A stretch of DNA of 25,709 bases. It comes from an uncultured Eubacterium sp. GTDB lineage: Bacteria; Bacillota; Clostridia; Lachnospirales; Lachnospiraceae. Shown in pieces: positions 7,538-15,638 of this stretch. Within the stretch, counting starts at the first letter, position 1. Each line of letters opens with the position of its first letter. Position numbers and translations under genes: made by a program. The DNA lies in the NCBI RefSeq assembly GCF_934295145.1, contig NZ_CAKRAS010000044.1, positions 1-25,709 of the forward strand, in the 5' to 3' direction. The notes beneath the pieces are model-generated. The model was not told the origin of the DNA, made no database searches, and worked only from the letters and a program-made list of their open reading frames with translations.

Positions 7538-8803
7538 ATGAAGAAAAAAGCAATTTATAACGATTTAAAGTTAAGTGAATATCGTGCGTTATTTCACGCT
7601 AAAAGAGTATTGGTAGTGGGGGCCGGTGCGGTCGGCAGCTTTCTGATGGAATTTCTTGCAAGAATGGGAGTGAGTCCGGATGTGATTGATTTTGACCATT
7701 TTACATTAGAAAATGCAGCAAAACACTCTTGTCTCGTGCGCTGCCCGGAGGATGCAGATCGCAATAAGGCTGAATGTGTTTCTGCAAGAGTGCAGCCACT
7801 TTTAGATGAGGGCTGTACATCCAACGGAATCGATGGAAACCTGTGCAATCTTGGACCGGAAGCATTTTCTGATTATGACGCCGTCTTTTTTGTTGTGGAT
7901 AATTATGATGCGAAGATTTTAGGAAACGAATTAATCCGTTCTCTTCCGGAAGAAAGACGTCCGGTTATGGTCATGGCAGGAACGAAGGGTGAGGCCGCTC
8001 AGAGTACAATTATTGATGGCAGTGATTTTTGCCTGCATTGCCTCATTGCGGATCAGTGGATCCCGGATTCCAGTATCAGAACAAGCTGCATTGGAGTTCA
8101 GACACGAGTTCGTGATGGAGTTACGGAGATTGTACGCACGACTGATCGCGCAAGTTCTATGGCAGCCTATTTGGCAACGGAACAGTTCCGCGGATTTGTG
8201 ATTGGAATACCAGGTATCATGAACCGCAGATTGAATTACACTTCATTTCCAAATATTGAGATTAGTTCATCCTATCCGATGAAAAAGAAAAATTGTCCGG
8301 GCTGTGAAGTAGAGCCACCGGAAAAAATCGAATGGTTGCATGGTACCGTGCTGAAGGTCACACTGGCAGAGGCACTGAAGCAGATTACGGAGAAATCAGG
8401 CAATGACGACTTTGAATTAGCTGTACACGAACTGAATTTCCGCAGAGAAAATTATTCTGAATTTGTAACCACAGCCGGTTGCAGCTGCTGTGGAAAAACA
8501 TTAAAAATCATGAGACACAATGGTTTTCTCTTCCCGGAGGATCTGATCTGCGAGACATGTAAAGCAGAACATAGAACCGGTCATGTCAATGCCCCTGCGG
8601 AAACAATTCAGGCTTTCTCTAAACACACAGATTCTGAGATTCAGAATAAGACTTTATATCAGCTTGGATTCTCGTTAGGTGCACATCTGGAGGTATATCA
8701 GCGTTCCGAAGGAGGGCTTGACATTCTTGATCAGAACATTACAAAAAAGATTTTCAGTTTTGATCAGGATCATGCGCAGATGCATAAAATTCATAAATTA
8801 TAG
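7538..8803 (+). CDS. E1-like ubiquitin-activating enzyme (ThiF/MoeB superfamily) with extra zinc cluster
   Basis: The ATG at 7538 follows GGAGG. This 421-aa protein opens with a Rossmann nucleotide-binding motif VLVVGAGAVGS (24-34), then DFDHFTLENAAKHS (51-64) and R75/K77, the adenylation-site signature of MoeB/ThiF/E1 enzymes. C165/C168 (CLHC) and C253/C256 (CPGC) form the usual structural zinc tetrad. C184 (RTSCIG) lies in the crossover region where ThiF and E1 enzymes carry the thioester cysteine and is the best candidate. The part after ~300 is unusual: a second cysteine cluster (C315, C317, C318, C338, C341) suggests an appended zinc-binding domain, perhaps for E2 or substrate docking. 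It should adenylate the C-terminus of the Ubl using ATP and pass it to the E2-like protein. Confidence 0.92.
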   Translation: MKKKAIYNDLKLSEYRALFHAKRVLVVGAGAVGSFLMEFLARMGVSPDVIDFDHFTLENAAKHSCLVRCPEDADRNKAECVSARVQPLLDEGCTSNGIDGNLCNLGPEAFSDYDAVFFVVDNYDAKILGNELIRSLPEERRPVMVMAGTKGEAAQSTIIDGSDFCLHCLIADQWIPDSSIRTSCIGVQTRVRDGVTEIVRTTDRASSMAAYLATEQFRGFVIGIPGIMNRRLNYTSFPNIEISSSYPMKKKNCPGCEVEPPEKIEWLHGTVLKVTLAEALKQITEKSGNDDFELAVHELNFRRENYSEFVTTAGCSCCGKTLKIMRHNGFLFPEDLICETCKAEHRTGHVNAPAETIQAFSKHTDSEIQNKTLYQLGFSLGAHLEVYQRSEGGLDILDQNITKKIFSFDQDHAQMHKIHKL

Positions 8804-8891
8804 CTATTTATACAAAAAACAGACTAATTGTCATACGCTGCTAAGTTTTAACAGAAAAAGTAATTCAAAAACCGAAAGGAGCATTATCCCG

Positions 8892-9494
8892 ATGAAAAAG
8901 TATAAATTAACTTGTAATGTAAATGGAGTAGAAAAGCCTGTTATTATCACCGAACAGGATAGTATGAATGCTTGCATTAATGATTATAAGAGCCTGCTCA
9001 GAACATATAATCCAAAGTATGTAGAAATTCAGAGAGAGAAGGCAGGAGATGGAGAGTGGATGCATCTGAAAATAACGGTGCATGCGAAGAGCCACTATCT
9101 TATCAGTTCTACAGATAAGAATCCAAAACCATGCAATCAGATGTCAGTTCACATTATTGTATATAAGGGCTATCCGTTGAAGAGAATCAAAGCGTATTAC
9201 GCATGTGACCGTTATCTCGCAAGTCCCAATGTTTTTACAAATGGTGGAGCCTGCATCGATACCTGGCACCCACTCAAGAGCAATCTTCTTACCGTAGTAG
9301 ATAAGGTCGTAAACGATATGATTCACAACCCTTCCGTTACCAAATACGATTCACCTGCATATCCATCTATGATTGTGTGGCATAAAAAAGGTGTTGAGTC
9401 TGGTGCGTTTCCGACTATGCCGCCACGTCTTTTGTATCGTTCCGAAGAAGTGGCACTTCCGGTTCAGAGAAAAAGATCACAGGGAGGTAAGTGA
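8892..9494 (+). CDS. E2-like conjugating enzyme (divergent UBC fold)
   Basis: The start is ATG 8892 behind AAAGGAG; the open frame back to 8679 only overlaps the E1 gene. The 200-aa protein has strands MSVHIIVYKGYP (84-95), then LASPNVFTNGGACIDTW (109-125) and a helix LLTVVDKVVNDMIHNPS (132-148). This order copies the E2 core: 'hPNv...G.iCl...W.P...l..v...i..ll..p'. C121 is the predicted thioester cysteine, and N113 stands where the HPN asparagine sits, although the histidine is replaced by serine. It probably accepts the Ubl from the E1 and transfers it to lysines. Its stop overlaps the JAMM start (TGATG), so the two are translationally coupled. Overall similarity to eukaryotic E2s is low, and the assignment rests on motif and neighbours. 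Confidence 0.75.
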   Translation: MKKYKLTCNVNGVEKPVIITEQDSMNACINDYKSLLRTYNPKYVEIQREKAGDGEWMHLKITVHAKSHYLISSTDKNPKPCNQMSVHIIVYKGYPLKRIKAYYACDRYLASPNVFTNGGACIDTWHPLKSNLLTVVDKVVNDMIHNPSVTKYDSPAYPSMIVWHKKGVESGAFPTMPPRLLYRSEEVALPVQRKRSQGGK

Positions 9495-10366
9495 TGATGG
9501 ATCAGATTTCCGAGAATAAAACGAAAAACGTAGATGAGAAAAAGAAAGTGCCGCCACCGCCACTTCCAAAACAGCCTGAAAGAAAAAAGGAAGAGAAAGT
9601 GTATCCGGTTCTGGCTCTGAATAAAGTATGTGAAATCATTGAAGCAAAGTGTGGTAACGTGTTTGTTGCAGAAAGACATGGAACAAATGGTGGAAGAAGC
9701 TATAACCATGTAATTATACTCCCGGAGGCCTGGGAAGAACTCAAAGTTATGATCAGTTATAGAAGAGCCTCTCCGATGAATGAGTCAGAACAGCAGTATT
9801 CCGGATACGGTCATACGTTTCTTACAGAAGAAGGCTATGTCACTACTGTTGTGAGCCACTTCATTCAGGTACATACAATGAATCGTACACTAGTTAGCTC
9901 TTCCTATCTTTCGAAGGATGGAAGCATGAATCCGGGGTTGGACTATCTTGCTTATTATCGTAACGAGTATGTAAAAAATGAAGCAAAATACAACAGAGAC
10001 GAGGAAAATTGTCTGGTTGATCCTTTTTTGAAGTATGGTCATTCAGAATATGTTCTGGAAGGTCACACTCATCCGGGATTGGGGGTATTCTTCTCTGGTA
10101 CTGACAGAAAAACGGGCGCGGCACACGCAAAAGACACTCCACTTTGTACGTTTGTATGCGATCCGATCCGCAAAGAAATGCTTGCTGCGATTGGAAGAGA
10201 CTTTGCCCCAGCGGAAGTAATTGTATATGAAAAAAATCGTACCAATTACTCTGACATGCAAAAGAAAACAACAACTGACAAACAGACAACAGAAGAGGTG
10301 AAGACTGATGAATTGTGCATTACCAGAAAAATTTGGTGCTTTCTTTTATCGCGATGGCTTAAATAA
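9494..10366 (+). CDS. JAMM/MPN+ metalloprotease (deubiquitinase-like)
   Basis: GTG 9491, ATG 9494 and ATG 9497 are possible starts; I chose 9494, which forms a TGATG overlap with the E2 stop and follows GGGAGG. In this 290-aa protein, residues 1-35 are charged and proline-rich (PPPPLPKQPE) and likely disordered. The zinc-binding JAMM motif is GHTHPG...SGTD with H191, H193, S201 and D204. The catalytic glutamate should be upstream, probably in the ESEQQYSGYGH segment around residue 99. JAMM proteases mature ubiquitin-like tails or cleave isopeptide bonds; here it should recycle or process the Ubl. Because the Ubl has almost no tail to trim, removal from targets is the likelier role. The 3' end overlaps the next gene by 59 bp, and its last ~35 residues look like a non-conserved tail. 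Confidence 0.88.
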   Translation: MMDQISENKTKNVDEKKKVPPPPLPKQPERKKEEKVYPVLALNKVCEIIEAKCGNVFVAERHGTNGGRSYNHVIILPEAWEELKVMISYRRASPMNESEQQYSGYGHTFLTEEGYVTTVVSHFIQVHTMNRTLVSSSYLSKDGSMNPGLDYLAYYRNEYVKNEAKYNRDEENCLVDPFLKYGHSEYVLEGHTHPGLGVFFSGTDRKTGAAHAKDTPLCTFVCDPIRKEMLAAIGRDFAPAEVIVYEKNRTNYSDMQKKTTTDKQTTEEVKTDELCITRKIWCFLLSRWLK

Positions 10367-11074
10367 AAATGCACAGATTATATATGACAAAATGTATGCA
10401 CAATTTCAGAAAAAAGATTATTCCGGCGTGACCAGATTTCATGTAACCGATGCAGATAAAGCTGTGGAAGACAGCTTTTCTGCATATCGGGCTATAAAAA
10501 AGGATCACCCGGAATTTTTTTTCTGGGCAATAACATGCATTATACAAGGCATGGATATGAAGCCAAATTAGAATATACAATATTATATCCGCCCCACACC
10601 ATAGCGCGGATGAAACAAGTACTGGAGTATAAGATAAAGGAATATCTGCGGGGAACCGATAAGATGTCGGAATACAAGAAGGAAAAGCGTATCTATAAAC
10701 GTATTGTACACACGGTTAATTATAACAAAGAGAGAGACTACAGAAACCATAATGTGGTGGGTCCGATACTGTACGGTGAAGGCTGTTGTGAAGCTCAGAG
10801 TGCACTTCTGGTACTATACCTGCGCAGTGCAGGTATTCCGGCCATTCAAATATATGGAAAATCGAAGCGGAACAGAGGTCACGGTTGGGTGTTGCTGTGG
10901 ATAAATGGCGATCCTGTGCATGCCGATGTTACATGGGAAAACCGCCGATCATTGCATTATAGATATTTCAATCTCTCAGACAGACAGATCTCACAGGATC
11001 ACTTTGATTTTCAGGGTCCTGATATTCCAAAGTGTGAAGAAGAGTGCTGGAATGACTGGCGGTATTTGGGATAA
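10308..11074 (+). pseudogene. transglutaminase-like cysteine protease, frame broken at a T8 run (frameshifted or programmed -1 shift)
   Basis: Translation starts at ATG 10308 behind AGAGGTG and ends in its own frame at 10571. The homologous protein clearly continues in the -1 frame to the stop at 11074. Frame one gives the family lead with AYRAIKKDHPEFFF. The -1 frame from about 10523 continues it perfectly as LGNNMHYTRHGYEA, giving roughly 255 residues. The C-terminal part holds the whole transglutaminase/papain-like triad: Cys in EGCCEAQS, His in RGHGWVLL, Asp in HADVTW. The break is at eight T (10515-10522); nine T would restore one frame. T TTT TTC (10517-10523) is also a canonical -1 slippery heptamer. 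So it may be a real indel, a sequencing or assembly error, phase variation, or programmed frameshifting. In context, it may cleave or crosslink Ubl-linked proteins. Confidence 0.8.
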
Positions 11075-11111
11075 AAAGTGCTGGAATGACTGGAAGTATT
11101 TTGAATAAATT
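11044..11111 (+). repeat. 34-bp tandem duplication at the 3' end of the transglutaminase-like gene
   Basis: The unit GTGCTGGAATGACTGG begins at 11044 and again at 11078, and each copy continues with TATTT and ATAAA. The first copy encodes CWNDWRYLG-stop; the second would encode CWNDWKYFE-stop in another frame, because 34 is not a multiple of three. One of the two is therefore a duplicated C-terminus left after the functional stop. Confidence 0.8.
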
Positions 11112-11187
11112 TCCCAGACATAATAAATTCGAAAAAATAGCGGTATTTTCCCGAGAGTTACGGTGATAAAAGTGAAAAGAAAAATAT

Positions 11188-11255
11188 CCTCACAATTTTA
11201 CATTTAATAATAGCTATATTTCCCATTTGAAATGGGGAGCTAACTCATTGTGAGG
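11188..11255 (+). ncRNA. structured 5' leader of the SPFH gene (nested hairpins)
   Basis: An outer stem pairs CCTCACAAT (11188-11196) perfectly with ATTGTGAGG (11247-11255). Inside it, TAGCT (11211-11215) pairs with AGCTA (11238-11242), and CCCAT pairs with ATGGG within 11222-11236. No T run follows, so it is not a standard terminator. It ends 11 bases before the AAAGGAGG of the next gene. It lies in the longest gap in the operon and could be an RNA processing or translation-control element; no known riboswitch class was recognised. Confidence 0.45.
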
Positions 11256-11282
11256 CTACAGAAATAAAGGAGGTATCGTTTT

Positions 11283-12395
11283 ATGTATCGTAGAGTGCTG
11301 CGAGACCCAGGAGGCAGTGGTATTGTTCGTATTTTACCAAATATTTGTGATGACCATAATGCGGTTGTAGACGGCTCCATTTTGCTTGTTCCGGCAGGTA
11401 CAACAGCCTATGTGACTTACAACGGAGTGCTTTCACGACCATATAGTCCAGGCAGACATGAACTGAACACGGGTATTGATCCGTTCTTTGTACGACTGAA
11501 AAATATAATGAGCCATGGTGATACAGGCACATCTCTTAGTGTATTTTTTATTTCAACACAAAAAAGTCACTTTTTAAAATTTGGGACAGGGGAGCTGCCC
11601 TTTAGTGACAAGCGTTTTCATATCACAATGAAAGCGTATGCTGCCTGTGACTTATCTATAAGCGTTACAAATTCACTGAAGTTTCTTCAGAAACTTGTTG
11701 GAGCATATAACGAAGAATTTAGCGAAGACGATATTGAACCGTGTTTGCATCAGCTCCTTATGCTGCCATTACGTGAGGCTTTATCAAAGACACTCAGTAC
11801 ACTGAGCGTAACAGAGTTTAACAGCAATCTTACAAAAATTAGTAACACTGTGCTAACCAGAATCCGACCATCTTTTCATACGTTTGGTATGAATCTGGAG
11901 AGATTTCATGTCAGCCAGATCAATGTGCCGGAGGACGAAATCAGACGTCTTTACGACCTGGAAGAGAAACTTGCCGGAGGAAGAGTTTCAATAGATTTGG
12001 AGGCGGAACATTTGAAGAGAATCTGGCAAAATGACATTAACAAACGCACTTTAAATGAAATGCTTACTGGTATTCCATCCCGAGGACCTGGAAATACAGG
12101 ATCTGGTGCTAATGGAGCAAATGTATCTGGAAATAACGGCATGTCAGAAATTATGCGTATGGCGATGTTGCAGCAGGTTCTTCCGGAAGTGAGAGGAATG
12201 TTTGATGGTGCATTAAATAATACGAATACTGCAGATAGTAATGGGACGGGTCAGAACAGACGACGCAATCCTGGTGACAACAGATCAGGCGGAACAGATG
12301 CATCATCCACAAGAAGATGTCCGAATTGTAATGCGGTGATCAACAGATACATCAGAGAGTGCCCTGTTTGTGGATACCGTTTTCATTCCGTTTAA
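11283..12395 (+). CDS. SPFH-domain protein with C-terminal zinc ribbon (YdjI-like)
   Basis: ATG 11283 has a strong AAAGGAGG. The protein is 370 aa. The first ~240 residues fit the SPFH/prohibitin-like family of the YdjI type: a beta-rich start with GSILLVPAGTTAYVTYNGVL, then a 'YSPGRHELNT' turn, and a helical region with FGMNLERFHVSQINVPEDE. A Gly/Asn-rich linker follows (~265-340, SRGPGNTGSGANG...). The end is a zinc ribbon with CPNC and CPVC. SPFH proteins form ring or patch scaffolds at membranes; the YdjI group lacks a membrane helix and is recruited by partners. It may organise the membrane zinc-ribbon proteins, proteases and ATPases of this operon. Confidence 0.85.
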   Translation: MYRRVLRDPGGSGIVRILPNICDDHNAVVDGSILLVPAGTTAYVTYNGVLSRPYSPGRHELNTGIDPFFVRLKNIMSHGDTGTSLSVFFISTQKSHFLKFGTGELPFSDKRFHITMKAYAACDLSISVTNSLKFLQKLVGAYNEEFSEDDIEPCLHQLLMLPLREALSKTLSTLSVTEFNSNLTKISNTVLTRIRPSFHTFGMNLERFHVSQINVPEDEIRRLYDLEEKLAGGRVSIDLEAEHLKRIWQNDINKRTLNEMLTGIPSRGPGNTGSGANGANVSGNNGMSEIMRMAMLQQVLPEVRGMFDGALNNTNTADSNGTGQNRRRNPGDNRSGGTDASSTRRCPNCNAVINRYIRECPVCGYRFHSV

Positions 12396-12446
12396 TGTTG
12401 TCTACGTCTAAAGCAGTTTTATAGCATAAGAAAGGAGATCTTGTAT

Positions 12447-13076
12447 ATGGCAGAAAGAAGATGTCCACAGTGTGGCTGTACAAGCTTCCATTACAATCCA
12501 CGACGTATGAAAATTGTATGTAATATGTGTGGTCATGCAATAGATGATGAGCAGGAGCAGCAGCGTCGTCAGGCATATGATCGCAATTTTTATGAGGCAA
12601 CTCAAAATATCAGAGTAGGAAACTATGGTACAGCATTATCTACGTTAAACTCACTCAAAAATCAGTATGTTGCCGATCCAAGAATTTATCAGGCAATCCA
12701 GCAGGCAGCAAGTGAAGACTATCATCTGGAAGCTGATGATTTATCAGCCGATAAAATGTCTGTTTTAGCGGATTCATGGGAGAAATTGACAAGATTGAAT
12801 GCCCTGACAGGTCAGATTCGTCGTTATGGATATAAAATCCATGCCAGACGCATTGAAAAATTGCAGAAGAAGAGAAAAATATCTGTATTTATGATGGCAG
12901 CGTCGATACTTTATTTTGTCGGAATTTTCTATATGGGTATTCAGAAACACCCGGGCCTTGCGTTTTTGTCTTTTTTACTTTTTTGTTATGCTTCGGTGAA
13001 GTGTTACAACATGCAGCCGCAAAAAACAAAAGAGGACCTGGAAAAATTAAAAAACAGCAGAAACCCTTACACATAA
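12447..13076 (+). CDS. zinc-ribbon protein with C-terminal membrane segments
   Basis: The ATG at 12447 is nine bases after AAAGGAG; an in-frame TTG at 12441 is too close to that site. In this 209-aa protein, residues 5-30 form a zinc ribbon (CPQC and CNMC). A helical stretch (~40-110, containing AYDRNFYEATQNIRVGNYGTALSTL) resembles a TPR-like repeat. Residues ~150-165 and ~172-190 are hydrophobic and probably a membrane hairpin, followed by a basic tail. It has no enzymatic motif. With 7049-7522 and 11283-12395 it makes three zinc-ribbon proteins in one operon, two of them with membrane segments, which argues for a membrane-associated assembly. Confidence 0.75.
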   Translation: MAERRCPQCGCTSFHYNPRRMKIVCNMCGHAIDDEQEQQRRQAYDRNFYEATQNIRVGNYGTALSTLNSLKNQYVADPRIYQAIQQAASEDYHLEADDLSADKMSVLADSWEKLTRLNALTGQIRRYGYKIHARRIEKLQKKRKISVFMMAASILYFVGIFYMGIQKHPGLAFLSFLLFCYASVKCYNMQPQKTKEDLEKLKNSRNPYT

Positions 13077-13106
13077 GTAACATAGCTGAAATAGAGGATG
13101 ATAAAT

Positions 13107-15626
13107 ATGGAATACGCAGTGAAGACGTTTTTGTCAGGAGGAGTTTATTTCCTCATGACATCTTTTGAAATCTCCAAAGTTCCTCTGACGCAAACAAAAG
13201 ATAACTGCCAGGAGGAACAGAACCCTGGCAGTTTGCTTGCTCAAAAGCTTTGTGAATCAGCATGTTATCTGTCCGGGGATGGATCCGGACAGATTGCTGT
13301 GGAGTTTTTAAGAATTGCACCAGAACAGAAAGGCAGATCAATCAGACATCTTATAACTGTAAGAAGTTACGACAATGCAAAGCAGAAAGCAAAAATGCAT
13401 CATAAGATGTTTGTACAGGAACTTTATGAGGAATTTGTGCAGAATGGATATGTATTAAAAACAATTGCTTTTGACAACTATCGCATTGCGCAAATGAAGA
13501 TGTGCACAGATACAAATTATGCATTGATAAAGAACAAGGTAACAGAACATGGTCTGTACGGAACATACGATGCGCCGCCTATCGTGACAAAAGCAGACTG
13601 GAAATCTGTATATGCTGCATTAGATGGTTCCGGAGGCAGTCTCTGTATTCAGATGATCCCTCAAATGTTTTCTGTCACAGAAAAAAATTTAATTACCAGA
13701 AAGAGCAAAGAAGCATTGTGTGCAGCACAGGGAATGATGCCGCATCTCAGGGATCAGTTTGCAGATACCGTCAAAAATCGTTGGAAATATTTTTCAGACC
13801 GAATGACATATCCGGCAGCAGAAATAAATATCATAATCAGCGGCTCAAAAGGAAGTGCTGCTCGATTAACATCAACATTTCGTCAGTCCGTAGACGAGTC
13901 TGGATTTACTCTGGTGCCACTGAAACAATATCGTTATCTGCCTGTATACAACCAGCCCTGGATGGTTTCAGGAGAACTGAAAAATTCCGGCAGTCAGGAT
14001 TTCTTAAAAAGTATTTATAAATGGACTTCAGAAGAGGCTGGCGTACTGTGTGCATTTCCATCACAGATGGATTATTTTGTGGGAGTGTCAGATAATGCAT
14101 ATGCGCTTGCACCGGAAAATAGTCTGCTTCCAGCGGAAATGACGAAGGCAGCGAATAAGACAATGCAGATCGGAACGACGATATCTTCCAGACAAAATAT
14201 GTATTTTCCGGATACATACTGGCTGCTTCACACAGCGGTTTTGGGAAAGAGCGGTACAGGAAAAACAACTTTTTTGAAGCAGTTGATTCAGCAGTTTTAT
14301 GAAAAGCATATTCCGGTTCTGATTCTGGAGCCTGTGAAGCAGGAGTATCGTGATCTGTTGATAGAATTTAAACAAACAAATATTTTTACAGTGGAAGCAC
14401 CAGTGATGCCATTTCTCTTAAATCCATTTCTTTTGCCAACAGGAGTACCGCTGCATCAGTATAAGGGAAGTCTTTTAGCCGCATTCAAGGCAGCTATCTC
14501 GCTTCCGGATCCATTACCTGCACTTTTGGAGAAGGCAGTATCAGAAGCTTATATGCATTATGGATGGAGTGATTTTTCCAAAACCGGAGATACGAATGTG
14601 CAGGTGTTTGGCATGGCGGAGTTTATCCGTATATTTAAGACAGTAATCGCAAGATCGAATTACAGCGCTGAAGTAAAAGGTAATATGATGTCAGGAGGCG
14701 CATACCGTTTTCAGAGCATGATCGAACGGTGTACCTGGACATTTGATACGGTTCATGCAACGAGTGTGGAAGAGCTTCTAAAACAATGTAGTTTGCTGGA
14801 AATGGGAAATCTGGAACGGGAAGAAAAGATGCTTGTAACAGCACTTGTTCTGATCCGTGTTATGGCATTTTTAAAGGCAACAAGACGAAGTGATCATGTA
14901 TTGAAAAACATTATTTTATTGGATGAAGCACATGCTTTTCTCGATACTTCTGAGGGAATTACTGAGGAAGAAAGATCCCTGAACAGTTCCATGCGGACAT
15001 TGATGCTGAATATGTTGACTGAATTGCGGGCATACGGTGTAGGGGTGATTTTTGCGGATCAGTCGCCATCACGAATGGGCGCCGCTATGCTGGATAACGT
15101 GGAAAACCTGATTTCTTTCCGACTGACTGGAAAAGAAGCAGAGCTTTTAACTGAGCATATGGGAACAGGGAAAGAGATGACAGAATGTCTTTCACGCATG
15201 CCGACAGGAGATTTTCTGATTAAAAATCAGTACCTTGTATCACCAGTGGCAGTACGGATGTATCGGAGACAGAATGCTTTGTGTAAGGTTCATTGCACAG
15301 ATTTACAGGTGCTAAATCATCAGAAAAAATATCTGGCCGGGCATTTCAGAGACTATTCTCCTTATACAGAATGTGAGAGGACAAGCTGCCGTTACTGTTC
15401 AGCGGCTGTTCGGACAGAAGCGCGAAAATTAGCTACGCAGATATATCGCGCAAGGCAGCATAAGATCAGAAACAGAGAAGATCTGGCAGCACATATTAGA
15501 AAGATGCCAGATGCAATGAAAGGCTGTCTGCAAAGTTATCCGGCTGAAACAAGAATGAAGATCTGTAATTGCACGGCGGTTCACTTAGTCAAAATGTGCA
15601 TGATGGAAAAAGGGATTGTATTGTAA
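13107..15626 (+). CDS. HerA/VirB4-like P-loop ATPase
   Basis: I chose ATG 13107, nine bases after GAGG; ATG 13098 is too close to it. The 839-aa protein has a long N-terminal alpha/beta region. Walker A GKSGTGKTTF lies at ~380-389, LILEPVKQEYRDLL follows, Walker B IILLDEAHAFLD lies near residue 605, and the sensor segment GVGVIFADQSPSR comes after. EPVKQEYRDL after the P-loop and the ADQSP motif place it in the HerA-FtsK superfamily, close to VirB4-like and DUF87 helicases. The C-terminus carries a cysteine cluster (TECERTSCRYC). Members form hexameric motors that translocate DNA or power protein export. It is followed by a nuclease and later by a VirD4-like ATPase, so either nucleic-acid attack or secretion fits. 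Confidence 0.88.
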   Translation: MEYAVKTFLSGGVYFLMTSFEISKVPLTQTKDNCQEEQNPGSLLAQKLCESACYLSGDGSGQIAVEFLRIAPEQKGRSIRHLITVRSYDNAKQKAKMHHKMFVQELYEEFVQNGYVLKTIAFDNYRIAQMKMCTDTNYALIKNKVTEHGLYGTYDAPPIVTKADWKSVYAALDGSGGSLCIQMIPQMFSVTEKNLITRKSKEALCAAQGMMPHLRDQFADTVKNRWKYFSDRMTYPAAEINIIISGSKGSAARLTSTFRQSVDESGFTLVPLKQYRYLPVYNQPWMVSGELKNSGSQDFLKSIYKWTSEEAGVLCAFPSQMDYFVGVSDNAYALAPENSLLPAEMTKAANKTMQIGTTISSRQNMYFPDTYWLLHTAVLGKSGTGKTTFLKQLIQQFYEKHIPVLILEPVKQEYRDLLIEFKQTNIFTVEAPVMPFLLNPFLLPTGVPLHQYKGSLLAAFKAAISLPDPLPALLEKAVSEAYMHYGWSDFSKTGDTNVQVFGMAEFIRIFKTVIARSNYSAEVKGNMMSGGAYRFQSMIERCTWTFDTVHATSVEELLKQCSLLEMGNLEREEKMLVTALVLIRVMAFLKATRRSDHVLKNIILLDEAHAFLDTSEGITEEERSLNSSMRTLMLNMLTELRAYGVGVIFADQSPSRMGAAMLDNVENLISFRLTGKEAELLTEHMGTGKEMTECLSRMPTGDFLIKNQYLVSPVAVRMYRRQNALCKVHCTDLQVLNHQKKYLAGHFRDYSPYTECERTSCRYCSAAVRTEARKLATQIYRARQHKIRNREDLAAHIRKMPDAMKGCLQSYPAETRMKICNCTAVHLVKMCMMEKGIVL

Positions 15627-15638
15627 GGAGATGTGTAA

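Noticed and set aside
8679..8891. N-terminal extension of the E2-like protein
   Set aside because: It mostly overlaps the E1 3' end, has no start signal, and the ATG at 8892 has AAAGGAG at good distance.
6680..10366. A standard four-gene Bil operon
   Set aside because: The core functions agree, but gene order, the interposed membrane zinc ribbon, the tail-less Ubl and the many co-directional downstream genes do not fit the simple cassette.
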